Positions 34,763 to 45,754 of a stretch of DNA of 64,000 nucleotides are shown in pieces. Position 1 is the stretch's first letter; each line of letters begins with the position of its first letter. Below the pieces are notes generated by a model that saw only the letters and a list, made by a program, of their open reading frames with translations, was not told the origin of the DNA and made no database searches. A program made the position numbers and the translations under genes. This DNA comes from Argopecten irradians. Lineage: Eukaryota; Mollusca; Bivalvia; Pectinida; Pectinidae. The stretch is taken from positions 3,837,001-3,901,000 of the forward strand of contig NC_091144.1 of assembly GCF_041381155.1 (NCBI RefSeq), in the 5' to 3' direction.

Positions 34763-37727
34763 TCAGGCATTTTTTAAATAGCTCTGAATTGCAATACTAG
34801 GTCTTGATATATTTCTCTTAACTTTCCGTGTCTGATTCTTAGAATCTACATCTTTTCTATTGTGGAGCCTATCATCTTGACATGTTTTATCTACTGCGAT
34901 AGAGATTTGGGGCGTAACTTCATTTGTTAATTTATTTATCGCATCAATCTCCATGTCATCAGCAGTACCACCAGTCTCAGACGCATCTACAAAATCATCA
35001 TCATCATCGTCATCTGTCTGAGTGTCAGCGTTATTGTTTTCTTTTAACTTACCTTTCAATTGTGATAAGGGTATAAGTTCATCATCTGAATCAATAGGAC
35101 TAGCTTTGTCCAATTCTCGAGTCCGGAGCCTTTGTCTTAGCTCCATTAACGGAATATCATCCTCAGAGTCCGAATCTGACCTTTCTTGTCTTCTATGTCT
35201 TATGACTCTTTTTAAGGATGTTTCCTCCTCAGACTCCTCTGAACTGCTCTCAGGGGGAACTACATATGTCGATTTCCTTAAAGGTCGACCTATATTATCT
35301 TTGGCAACTCCCATTCATCAACATTTGCAAATCGTAAATGCCTCGCGTGTGTCTTCGTGACTTCACCTGTAAGCTGGTTTCTTACCTTAAAACTTACTGG
35401 TCCAGTTTGCTCTATAATCCTATAGTAAGGTGTCCATTTTATTGTCCAGTTTTGAGGTACGCTTATGGTTTCTTATGTAAACCGGATCTCCTGTCTTAAG
35501 ATTCTCGTCTTTACAGTTTCCTATCAGCGAGTTTCTTCTGTTTCTTCTTCGCTTGCTTCATGTGTCTATGCACTAGAACAAAGGACTTATGTTGCTGCTC
35601 TAAGGCGATCTTGTGTAACTCTTCACCGGCATACCGCCGTCTTGGCTTTAAGATTGTGTCCAAGGGAGTACTACATCGCGGTTATAAAGCAGGAAGAAAG
35701 GTGATGCCTTTGTTACCTCACTGGTATGAAATCTTACTGCGGCCAATACTTGGTTCAAGAAAAGATCCCACGTATTAACGTTTTCTATGATCCTCTTTGG
35801 CCAAAATGTCTACCATCGTTCTATGAAATCTCTCCAACTTTCCATTTGACAGGGGGCAATAATAAGAAGTGGTAACATGATGGATATTCAACGCTTCTAG
35901 TGTTTCCTTAACTAATCTAACGATATTCTCTGAACCGTTATCTGTAACCAGTTCTAATACGCTACCATAACTTGGGAATAGTTCTTCCAAGATAAGATGT
36001 ACAATGTTTGCTGCTGATTTGTCAGGGACTGAAATGCTTCCGGAAAGCCAGAGTAAACATCTATGAACGACACGAATGTATTTGTTTTTCCTGATAATGT
36101 CTGGGGATAGTGGGGGGGCCTGACAAATCCATATGCTACCTTAGCAAAAGGGTATGGGGTATCTGGCTGTCTTGAAGAGGAGGATAAGGGTTACTGTGAC
36201 TTCTTGTCTGACAAGTCACACACACTTTTCAATGTGTTGGTGAACCTTCTTGTATAACAAACAAGAAAATAATACTTCTTTCTTATTAACGTCATATGTT
36301 TTGTCAACTGCCATATGACCTAGGAAATCATGATACTGTCTTATCACCATTCCTTCAAGTTCCTTCGGAATGTAAAAGTCTCAAGACCGGGTCATCTGAT
36401 TCCGCGTTTGACAAATAATACACTAAGTTATCTACAACCAAGAAGCGCTCCTCCTCACTCTTGGTTGCTTGTCCATTACAAAGTCTAAGTCTCAGCTTTG
36501 ATATGTCTTCGTCATTGTCTTGCGTTTTTCTTATGTCTATGTCTTTAGGGAGATCCATATGAGGTTTAACAATATCGTCTGGAGTATCAACTGTACTACT
36601 GACAAAGTCTCTTGGCTTAAATTTGTTAGAGTTGAGAGCTCCAATCTCTAAGGCTCTGTCATCTACGTCCAAGACATCATGAATGTCTTTTAGTTTCCTG
36701 GGTTTCTCCTTGCTTATCCTCAGCTTCTTCCGCTGTATCTGTTGGTAGTCGCGATAGTAAGTCCGCGCAACAATTAAATCTACCTTCAATATATTCTACC
36801 TTACAATTATAAGACGCTACAGTAAGGGACCATAAAGAGAGTTTCTTCAATGTCAATGTCTTCTTGTCTGATAATATGTAAGAAAGTGGGCGACGGTCCG
36901 TTCTTATTACAAAGGAACTGTTGTGTAAGTAGTTATCAAGCTTCTGAAGAGCATATACCACAGCAAAAGCTTCCTTCTCTATCACAGACCACCTACGCTG
37001 TGTTGGGCTAAGCTTATGTGACAAGTAATAAAGTGTGCATTTCTTCACCTTCCTTTGTCTTCTGTGTAAGACAAAGCTCCTATGCATGTGTCTGATGCAT
37101 CTGTATAAAGCACATATGGTTGGTTTGGGTCTGGGTATGCTAGTAGAGGCACTACTGTAAGACTTTCTTTAAGATAGTCAAATGACTTCTGACATTCTTC
37201 AGTCCATTTGAACCTATCATACTTCTTTGTTAGTTTCTGTAAGACATTCCGCTATTTTTGAGAAGTTGGGGATGTGCTTCCTGTAGTAACCGCACATTCC
37301 AATGAATGCTCTTACATCCCTCACGCAAGTAGGGGTTTGGTAAAGCCCTAATAGCTTCAACACTTTCTTTTGGTCCGGCTTTACACCATTTGTCCGTAAT
37401 CATAAAGCCAAGATATTCCGTCTCTTTCTTGAAGAAAGTGCATTTCTTAAGCTTTAGTTGAGTCCATGTTGTCTTAATTTGTTGAAGACTATCTGTAAGT
37501 GTTTCAGGTGTTCTTCGGCTGTCTTACTGTAAATTAAAACATCATCAAGGTAAGCTGTGGCGAATTGTTCACATCCTTGTAAGACAATATTCATCAATTC
37601 TTGGAAGACAGCAGGGGCGTTACTTAGTCCGAAAGGCATTCTGTTGAATTGGAATAGACCTTTGTGACAGGCAAAAGCTGTCTTTAGTTTACTTTCCTCG
37701 TCGAGTTCTACTTGCCAATATCCACCA
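34763..37727 (-). pseudogene. Gypsy copy 1 pol (RT 3' part, RNase H, integrase), broken
   Basis: Recognisable pieces from right to left are RT with YLDD at 37,454-37,639, RNase H at 36,677-37,087, the RNase H-integrase linker at 36,355-36,789, the integrase core with TDNGSEN and SNGKLERFH at 35,775-35,990, and the acidic integrase tail at 34,763-35,314. Single-base differences from copy 2 break the frame many times. At the RNase H-integrase linker (about 36,620) this copy stays in frame where copy 2 has one extra base. Confidence 0.85.
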
Positions 37728-39020
37728 CAAACATCCTTGGGGAAGGGGAACAGAACTTGTATAAATTTTGGCTCTGGTCCCCCAGGGGCAGGAGGGGCGG
37801 GGGCCCAATAGGGGTAATAGAGGTAAATCCTTTAAATCGCTTCTTGTCATAGAGCTCTGAATGGAATGTAACCAAATTTGGGCCACAAACATCCTTTGGG
37901 GAAGGGGAACAGAACTTGTATAAATTTTGGCTCTGGTCCCCGGGGATGCAGGAGGGGCGGGGCCCAATAGGGGAAATAGAGGTAAATCCTTTAAATTGCT
38001 ACTTGTAATAGAGTTCTACATGAATTGTAACCAAATTCTGCCACAAACATCCTTGGGGGAAGGGGAACAGAACTTGTGTAAATTTTGACTCTGGTCCCCC
38101 GGGGGGGGGCAGGAGGGGCGGGGCCCAATAGGGGTAAATAGAGATAAATCCTTTAAATCGCTACTAGTCATAGAATTCTGAATGGAATGTAACCAAATTT
38201 GGCCACAAACATCCTTGGGGGAGGGGGAACAGACCTTGTATAAATTTTGGCTCTGACCCCCCAGGGGGCAGGAGGGGCGGGGCCCAATAGGGAAATAGAG
38301 GTATATCCTTTAAATCTCTACTTGTCCTAGAGCTCTACATGAATTGTAACCAAAGGTCACAAACACCCTTGGGGGAAGGGGAACAGAACTTGTATAAATG
38401 TTGGCTCTGATCCCCCAGGGGCAGGAGGGGCGGGGCCCAATAGGGGAATAGAGGTAAATCCTTTAAATCACTACTTGTCATAGAGTTCTGAATGGAATGT
38501 AACCAAATTTGGCCACAAACATCCTTTGGGGAAGGGGAACAGAACTTGTATAAATTTTGGCTCTGACCCCCCGGGGGCAGGAGGGGTGGGGCCCAATAGG
38601 GGAAATAGAGGTAAATCGCTACTAGTCATAGAGTTCTGCATGGATTGTAACCAAATCTGGCCACAAACATCTTGGGGGAAGGGGAACAGAACTTGTATAA
38701 ATTTTTACACTGTCCCCCCGAGGGCAGGATGGGTGGGGCCCAATAGGGGAAATAGAGGTAAGTCCTATAAATTCACTTCTTGTCCTAGAGTTTTGTTTGG
38801 ATTGTGACCAAATTTGGCCATAAACATCCTTGGAAGAAGGGGAACAGAAGTTGTATAAATTTTGGCTCTGACCCCCTGGGGGCGGGAAGGGTGGGGCCCA
38901 ATAGGGGATTTAGAGGTTAATATTAAAATTCCTTCAGAAAAGAAACAATGAACCTGTATTCAGAACATTACTTGGCATTACAAACCAGGTGAGCGATACA
39001 GGCCCTCTGGGCCTCTTGTA
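37728..39020 (+). mobile_element. Pearl-like element, copy B, left-truncated
   Basis: About 7.5 clean copies of the 158-bp unit (ACATCC landmarks at 37,731, 37,889, 38,047 and 38,209) are followed by the unique tail CTTGGCATTACAAACCAGG, GAGCGATACAGG and the perfect hairpin AGGCCCTCTGGGCCT at about 39,000-39,014. The leader is missing because the array is joined directly to the Gypsy RT gene at CCAC. This is the best copy from which to define the unit. Confidence 0.82.
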
Positions 39021-39130
39021 TTATTTTTCCTTATTGGGTCAAATACAGTAAATCTTTATAGGATATTCAATGCCAGTCAACCAAAACTGAGTTAATTGCC
39101 TGTACTGTAACTAAGAATTAGATTTATTTA

Positions 39131-40116
39131 GGCCAAAAAAAAAAAAAATTCTTAGTTTCTCAGGCCCCGCCGCATCGACATATACCCCCCCGCACCATAT
39201 TCTCGTAATCAATTATACACATATGATTGAAATTGCAAAGGAATTTTAAAGATTTCAGTTGATACATATGCAAAATTTTGCCTTTATCATGTATCAGGGC
39301 GATGGCGTAAAACTGGATGTAAGTATACTAGAGTTAGCTCCCGTGGTACGTGTTAGGGGATCTCGAGACTGCTTGTACGCCATCGCCGTGATACATGATA
39401 AAGGCAAGATTTTGCATATGTATCAACTGAAATCTTTAAAATTCCTTTGCAATTTCAATCATATGTGTATAATTGATTACGAGAATACAACAAACATTAT
39501 GAAAAGCCTTTAAATAGTTAGTATGCACCAAAATTAATGAAATTTCACGGTTGATAGCGGCGTACAAGAAATCACCTCTTGAAAAACTTATATTTGCAAT
39601 TATGAGAAAAATAAAGAAAATTGTGCGTTGATATTTGACAAAATGATGTAAAATTGAATTCCAAATCTAACCGTACCAACATTATTATCGTAGCTTGTTT
39701 TATTGTCAAGTAATCTGTAATAAACATCATTCCTGGTACGGGGATCGGGTACGGTATCGGGGACGGCGTACACCAAATCACCTCCACCCCTTTCATTTCT
39801 GACTGGTAAAAAATGGCTGCCGATGTCAACATTTGCTCAAAACGGAATGTTTCCTCCCAGGATTATGTATTTTCAACTGGTTTTCTTAAAATATAGTGAC
39901 AATTGAGATATTTAAAAGCTGTTCTTAAAGACTGAGTAAGAATTTACATTTTCTACACGTGTTTTCATTGATTTTCATGTCCTTCAAGTGAGAAAAAAAT
40001 AAAATGTTATCTGCCGCATTTGTTTTCAGAGAAATAAAAAATAAAAAATATTCCCGCCGCCCGCACTGACTTTTTAAAAAAGTGGCCTGAGAAACTAGCA
40101 ATTAATTTTTTTTGGC
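39131..40116. mobile_element. ~1-kb non-autonomous TIR element, copy B
   Basis: The left end starts GGCCAAAAAAAAAAAAAATT and continues CTTAGTTTCTCAGGCC. The right end is its inverse, GGCCTGAGAAACTAGCAATT then TTTTTTTTGGC, giving imperfect TIRs of about 40 bp. Flanks are TTTA and TTTA, a possible target duplication. The interior has no transposase and contains a 286-bp foldback. It lies about 115 bp upstream of exon 3, within intron 2. Confidence 0.75.
39200..39485. repeat. Foldback with 110-bp inverted arms
   Basis: The left arm at 39,200-39,309 (starts TTCTCGTAATCAATTATAC, ends GGCGATGGCGTA) is inverted almost exactly at 39,376-39,485 (starts TACGCCATCGCC). The spacer is 66 bp. The arms are far longer than the spacer, as in MITE-type foldbacks; a transcript would form one long hairpin. 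Confidence 0.93.
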
Positions 40117-40231
40117 TTTAGATCCAACATCTCTTTTATTACATTATGGGTAGCTACTTTATACAATAATAATAATAGAGAATGCTTATTTCAATGAGAA
40201 CTGAAGTCATAAGCATCTCGTTATTTTACAG

Positions 40232-40392
40232 TCTGAAAAAAACCCTAAAGAAGGGACAGACAAGGATATTTTACGACCTTGACCCCGAGTACTCGAGTGT
40301 GGCTGTAACATGTGTAGGGAAGAAGGGAGCCAGTTTTGACGAGGTGGAGGGGATGGACATGGGACGAGACCAAGTTAGGGCAGCTGTGGCCA
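40232..40392 (+). CDS. LAP3: LAP3-like exon 3, copy B (intact)
   Basis: This 161-bp exon lies between TTATTTTACAG and a GTAGGT donor. After completing the split codon from exon 2 it encodes LKKTLKKGQTRIFYDLDP, YSSVAVTCVGKKGASFDE and DQVRAAVA, ending with one spare base. It corresponds to the LAP3 N-terminal-domain stretch with GKTRTFYG, LGKK and IRAAVAAG. The spare A plus the AG that opens exon 4 makes an in-frame Lys, so AAVA runs into KGVQQLQE as in LAP3 (AAVAAGCRQIQ). The 37-bp array begins about 15 bp downstream. Confidence 0.88.
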
Positions 40393-40404
40393 GTAGGTCT
40401 TACA

Positions 40405-43400
40405 TATTGTCTATATACAATAACAGTCGTGTAGTTAGATATTGTCTATATACCGTAACAGTCGTGTAGCTTTAGATATTGTCTATATTACCGTAACAAA
40501 TGTGTAGTTATAGATATTGTCTATATACCGTAACAGTCGTGTAGCTATAGATATTGTCTATATACCGTAACATTCGTGTAGTTATAGATATTGTCTATAT
40601 ACCGTAACAGTCGTGTAGCTATAGATATTGTCTATATACCGTAACATTCGTGTAGTTATAGATATTGTCTATATACCGTAACAGTCGTGTAGTTATAGAT
40701 ATTGTCTATATACCGTAACAGTCTTGTAGTTATAGATATTGTCTATATACCAGTCGTAACAGTTGTGTAGTTATAGATATTGTCTATATACCGTAACAGT
40801 CTTGTAGTTATAGATATTGTCTATATACCGTAACAGTCATGTAGTTATAGATATTGTCTATATACCATAACAGTCGTGTAGTTATAGATATTGTCTATAT
40901 ACCGTAACAGTCGTGTAGTTATAGATATTGTCTATATACCGTAACCGTTGTGTAGTTATAGATATTGTCTATATACCGTAACAGTCGTGTAGTTATAGAT
41001 ATTGTCTATATACCATAACAGTCATGTAGTTATAGATATTGTCTATATACCATAACAGTCATGTAGCTATAGATATTGTCTATATACCGTAACAGTCGTG
41101 AACAGTTGTGTAGTTATAGATATTGTGTATATACCGTAACAGTCTTGTAGTTATAGATATTGTCTATATACCATAACAGTCATGTAGCTATAGATATTGT
41201 CTATATACCGTAACAGTCGTGAACAGTTGTGTAGTTATAGATATTGTGTATATACCGTAACAGTCTTGTAGTTATAGATATTGTCTATATACCATAACAG
41301 TCATGTAGCTATAGATATTGTCTATATACCGTAACAGTCGTGAACAGTTGTGTAGTTATAGATATTGTGTATATACCGTAACAGTCTTGTAGTTATAGAT
41401 ATTGTCTATATACCATAACAGTCATGTAGCTATAGATATTGTCTATATACCGTAACAGTCGTGAACAGTTGTGTAGTTATAGATATTGTCTATATACCGT
41501 AACAGTCGTGTAGTTATAGATATTGTGTATATACCGTAACAGTCTTGTAGTTATAGATATTGTCTATATACCGTAACAGTCATGTAGCTATAGATATTGT
41601 CTATATACCGTAACAGTTGTGTAGTTATAGATATTGTCTATATACCGTAACAGTCGTGTAGTTATAGATATTGTCTATATACCATAACAGTCATGTAGCT
41701 ATAGATATTGTCTATATACCGTAACAGTCGTGAACAGTTGTGTAGTTATAGTATGAGATATTGTGTATATACCGTAACAGTTGTGTAGTTATAGATATTG
41801 TGTATATACCGTAACAGTTGTGTAGTTATAGATATTGTGTATATACCGTAACAGTCGTGTAGTTATAGATATTGTCTATATACCGTAACAGTCGTGTAGT
41901 TATAGATATTGTCTATATACCGTAACAGTCATGTAGTTATAGATATTGTGTATATACCGTAACAGTTGTGTAGTTATAGATATTGTGTATATACCGTAAC
42001 AGTTGTGTAGTTATAGATATTGTCTATATACCGTAACAGTCGTGTAGTTATAGATATTGTCTATATACCATAACAGTTGTGTAGTTATAGATATTGTCTA
42101 TATACCGTAACAGTCGTGTAGTTATAGATATTGTCTATATACCGTAACAGTCGTGTAGTTATAGATATTGTCTATATACCATAACAGTCATGTAGCTATA
42201 GATATTGTCTATATACCGTAACAGTCGTGAACAGTTGTGTAGTTATAGATATTGTGCATGTATATACCGTAACAGTCTTGTAATTATATATATTGTCTAT
42301 ATACCGTAACAGTCGTGTAGTTATAGATATTGTGTATATACCGTAACAGTTGTGTAGTTATAGATATTGTGCATATATACCGTAACAGTCATGTAGCTAT
42401 AGATATTGTCTATATACCGTAACAGTCGTGTAGTTATAGATATTGTCTATATACCGTAACAGTCGTGTAGTTATAGATATTGTCTATATACCGTAACAGT
42501 CGTGTAGTTATAGATATTGTCTATATACCGTAACAGTCGTGTAGCTATAGATATTGTTTATATACCGTAACAGTCGTGTAGCTATAGATGTTGTCTATAG
42601 ACTGTAACAGTCGTGTAGCTATAGATATTGTCTATATACCGTAACAGTTGTGTAGTTATAGATATTGTCTATATACCGTAACAGTCGTGTAGTTATAGAT
42701 ATTGTCTATATACCGTAACAGTCGTGTAGTTATAGATATTGTGTATATACCGTAACAGTTGTGTAGTTATAGATATTGTCTATATACCGTAACAGTCGTG
42801 TAGTTATAGATATTGTCTATATACCGTAACAGTCATGTAGCTATAGATATTGTCTATATACCGTAACAGTTGTGTAGTTATAGATATTGTCTATATACCG
42901 TAACAGTCGTGTAGTTATAGATATTGTCTATATACCGTAACAGTCGTGTAGTTATAGATATTGTCTATATACCGTAACAGTCGTGTAGTTATAGATATTG
43001 TCTATATACCGTAACAGTTGTGTAGTTATAGATATTGTCTATATACCGTAACAGTTGTGTAGTTATAGATATTGTCTATATACCGTAACAGTTGTGTAGT
43101 TATAGATATTGTCTATATACCGTAACAGTCGTGTAGTTATAGATATTGTCTATATACCGTAACAGTCGTGTAGTTATAGATATTGTCTATATACCGTAAC
43201 AGTCGTGTAGTTATAGATATTGTCTATATACCGTAACAGTCGTGTAGTTATAGATATTGTGTATATACCGTAACAGTTGTGTAGTTATAGATATTGTGTA
43301 TATACCGTAACAGTCGTGTAGTTATAGATATTGTGTATATACCGTAACAGTCGTGTAGTTATAGATATTGTCTATATACCATAACAGTCATGTAGTTATA

Positions 43401-44590
43401 GATATTGTCTATATACCGTAACAGTCATGTAGCTATAGATATTGTCTATATACCGTAACAGTCTTGTAGTTATAGATATTGTGTATATACCGTAACAGTC
43501 ATGTAGCTATAGATATTGTGTATATACCGTAACAGTCTTGTAGTTATAGATATTGTCTATATACCGTAACAGTCATGTAGTTACAGTCATGTAGTTATAT
43601 AGATATTGTCTATATACCGTAACAGTCGTGTAGTTATAGATATTGTCTATATACCATAACAGTCGTGTAGTTATAGATATTGTGTATATACCGTAACAGT
43701 CATGTAGCTATAGATATTGTGTATATACCGTAACAGTCTTGTAGTTATAGATATTGTCTATATACCGTAACAGTCATGTAGTTACAGTCATGTAGTTATA
43801 GATATTGTCTATATACCGTAACAGTCGTGTAGTTATAGATATTGTCTATATACCGTAACAGTCGTGTAGTTATAGATATTGTCTATATACCGTAACAGTT
43901 GTGTAGTTATAGATATTGTGTATATACCGTAACAGTCTGTAGTTATAGATATTGTTATATACCGTACAGTCATGTAGTTATAGATATTGTCTATATACCG
44001 TAACAGTCGTGTAGTATAGATATTGTCTATATACCGTAATAGTTGTGTATATACCGTAACAGTCATGTAGTACTTATAGATATTGTCTATATACCGTAAC
44101 AGTTGTGTAGATATTGTCTATATACCGTAACAGTTGTTGTGTAGATATTGTCTATATACCGTAACAGTCGTGTAGTTATAGATATTGTCTATATACCGTA
44201 ACAGTCGTGTAGTTATAGATATTGTCTATATACCGTAACAGTCGTGTAGTTATAGATATTGTCTATATACCGTAACAGTTGTGTAGTTATAGATATTGTC
44301 TATATACCGTAACAGTCGTGTAGCTATAGATATTGTCTATATGTACAGTTGTATTATAGATATTGTCTATATACCGTAACAGTCGTGTAGTTATAGATAT
44401 TGTCTATATACCGTAACAGTCGTGTAGTTATAGATATTGTCTATATATACAGTGTTGTTATAGATATTGTCTATATACCGTAATAGTCGTGTAGTTATAG
44501 ATATTGTCTATATACTGTAACAGTCGTGTAGTTATAGATATTGTCTATATACCGTAACAGTCAGTTGTGTAGTTATAGATATTGTCTATA
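40405..44590. repeat. 37-bp minisatellite, copy B (about 110 units)
   Basis: The monomer is 37 bp with the core TATAGATATTGTCTATA, whose 6-bp ends (TATAGA/TCTATA) are inverted. Variant positions are C/T in TAGCTATAG/TAGTTATAG, C/G in GTCTATATA/GTGTATATA, and CGTG/CATG/CTTG/TGTG after ACAGT. Higher-order organisation is visible at 41,097-41,460, where a 121-bp super-unit repeats exactly three times. It lies wholly within intron 3 of the LAP3-like gene. Confidence 0.95.
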
Positions 44591-44773
44591 TAAAGAATAC
44601 CGGTATGTGGGTTGATTCGGCGTGCTGGTGTTTTTAATGTCAACAGTTAACTATGACGTCAACAATAAAGGGCATGCAAATGTTTTGCCTATTGACCGGT
44701 CAATAAGCTAAATTACTCCATTTACAATTTATTTAGAGAGTCAGGTAACAAAAAGTTATATTTCTACCACCAG

Positions 44774-44842
44774 AGGGGGTACAACAGCTACAGGAGATCG
44801 GTGAGACTGAGGTGGACGTGGACCCCTGTGGGGACCCTGAAG
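44774..44842 (+). CDS. LAP3: LAP3-like exon 4, copy B (intact)
   Basis: This 69-bp exon lies between TTTCTACCACCAG and the donor GAAG|GTTTGA. With the spare base of exon 3 it encodes KGVQQLQEIGETEVDVDP followed by CGDPE, ending with one spare G (phase 1). Animal LAP3 has the same block (Q-I-Q-D/E ... EVDPCGD, then AAAEGA; G would start the next Ala codon). The donor is weaker than consensus. The exons for the metal-binding catalytic domain are not in the window and should lie beyond 64,000. Confidence 0.85.
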
Positions 44843-44970
44843 GTTTGATACTTTGATTGTTTACTATAATAAACTCATTACATATCAAAGACACACAAAG
44901 GATGACAATTTATTGACTCGTTCCTTATCCAGGACTCAAACTCACGATCTACGACACACAATCGCTTGGT

Positions 44971-45172
44971 GTTTAAGGTATATTAGTTTAATGTCCTATT
45001 AACAGCCAGGGTCATGTAAGGACATGCCAGGTTTGTTGGTGGAGGAAAGGCGGAGTACTCAGAGAAAAATCACTGCCCCATGTCGGATTCAAACGCACTT
45101 CGCAGAGGTTGAGGGGTTGTGGTAATATGTCGAGACATCTTAAGCACTCAACCACCGCGCCCCCAATCGCCT
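44971..45172 (-). mobile_element. tRNA-derived SINE, copy B
   Basis: Read from 45,172 leftward it has a tRNA-like head: an A-box-like GCGGTGGTTGAGTGC and a B-box-like GTTTGAATCC (45,088-45,097). It then has a conserved body with CTCCGCCTTTCCTCC and a tail CCCTGGCTGTTAATAGGAC. I recall this tail as widespread in mollusc genomes, but the family name cannot be fixed without a library search. Confidence 0.65.
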
Positions 45173-45754
45173 AGCCAAACATATTATAATTCCTGTTCAG
45201 AGATAACCCATTACGAAGGATGTACGTAGGTAGTGTGATAAATGATTTCTCCTATTGATATATAGAATACTGGAGGTGATAATGTCATTTTCCTTTTGTT
45301 GTTATGTTCTATGCTGGGCAAAATAAACTGAATTTGTGCATGTCAGTGTAAAAGATGGTTCAGATTTATATCTTTAATTCTTAATTATAACAACTACATC
45401 ATTGTATCGTTGTACAAGAATATTTGATAGATCACAATCATATACTGTCATACTGATACTAATATTTATACCTCCACAACAAAGTGAAGTGGGTGAGGGG
45501 ACACTGGAATGGGATTGTCCCTCTGTCAATCTGTCTGTCCATATTTCTGTCTGTCTGTCTGTCTAGACACAACATTGTCTGTCAAACTCCTCCTAAACTG
45601 CTTGACAGATTTTGACAAAATTAGGTACACAGAACCCTGACATAAAGGTGAATTTAGTAACCTATATAGGGCTCTGCAACGTCCCCGATTAATGGAGTTA
45701 TTTCTAAATTTGTACAGCAGGGTTATTAGTCGTCCACTCTGGCCAGTTCTAGAT
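45173..45754 (+). other. Intron 4 spacer with CTGT microsatellite
   Basis: No exon found. A (CTGT)n-rich stretch at about 45,517-45,572 is followed by AACTCCTCCTAAACTGCTTG and TTTGACAAAATTA, a motif order typical of dispersed mollusc repeats. Confidence 0.5.

Larger units (their letters stand above)
30703..37727 (-). mobile_element. Truncated Ty3/Gypsy element, copy 1
   Basis: It corresponds to 52,846-59,618 of the complete element. At the left it holds only the last ~660 bp of the LTR (to TTACA at 31,367), followed by the polypurine tract, the 87-bp tandem region, env-like, integrase and part of the RT gene. It stops at 37,727 within RT, a little upstream of the catalytic YLDD on the coding strand, where the sequence switches to a pearl-like repeat. 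Indels are dense at 32,100-33,130 and scattered elsewhere. Confidence 0.92.

Noticed and set aside
35022..35360. Ser-rich plus-strand open frames opposite the integrase tail (also 56,936-57,340)
   Set aside because: They are antisense translations of the acidic tail, and the same shadow occurs in both copies.
34763..37727. Copy 1 Gypsy pol pieces as separate genes
   Set aside because: They are contiguous parts of the same pol gene split by single-base differences from copy 2.
40405..44590. CRISPR-like appearance of regularly spaced 37-bp repeats
   Set aside because: There are no unique spacers; the units are directly contiguous, in an animal intron, and vary at few sites.
20653..44842. A working gene with doubled exons 3 and 4
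   Set aside because: Exon 3 plus exon 4 is 230 bp and exon 4 ends in phase 1 while exon 3 needs phase 2, so inclusion of both pairs breaks the frame.
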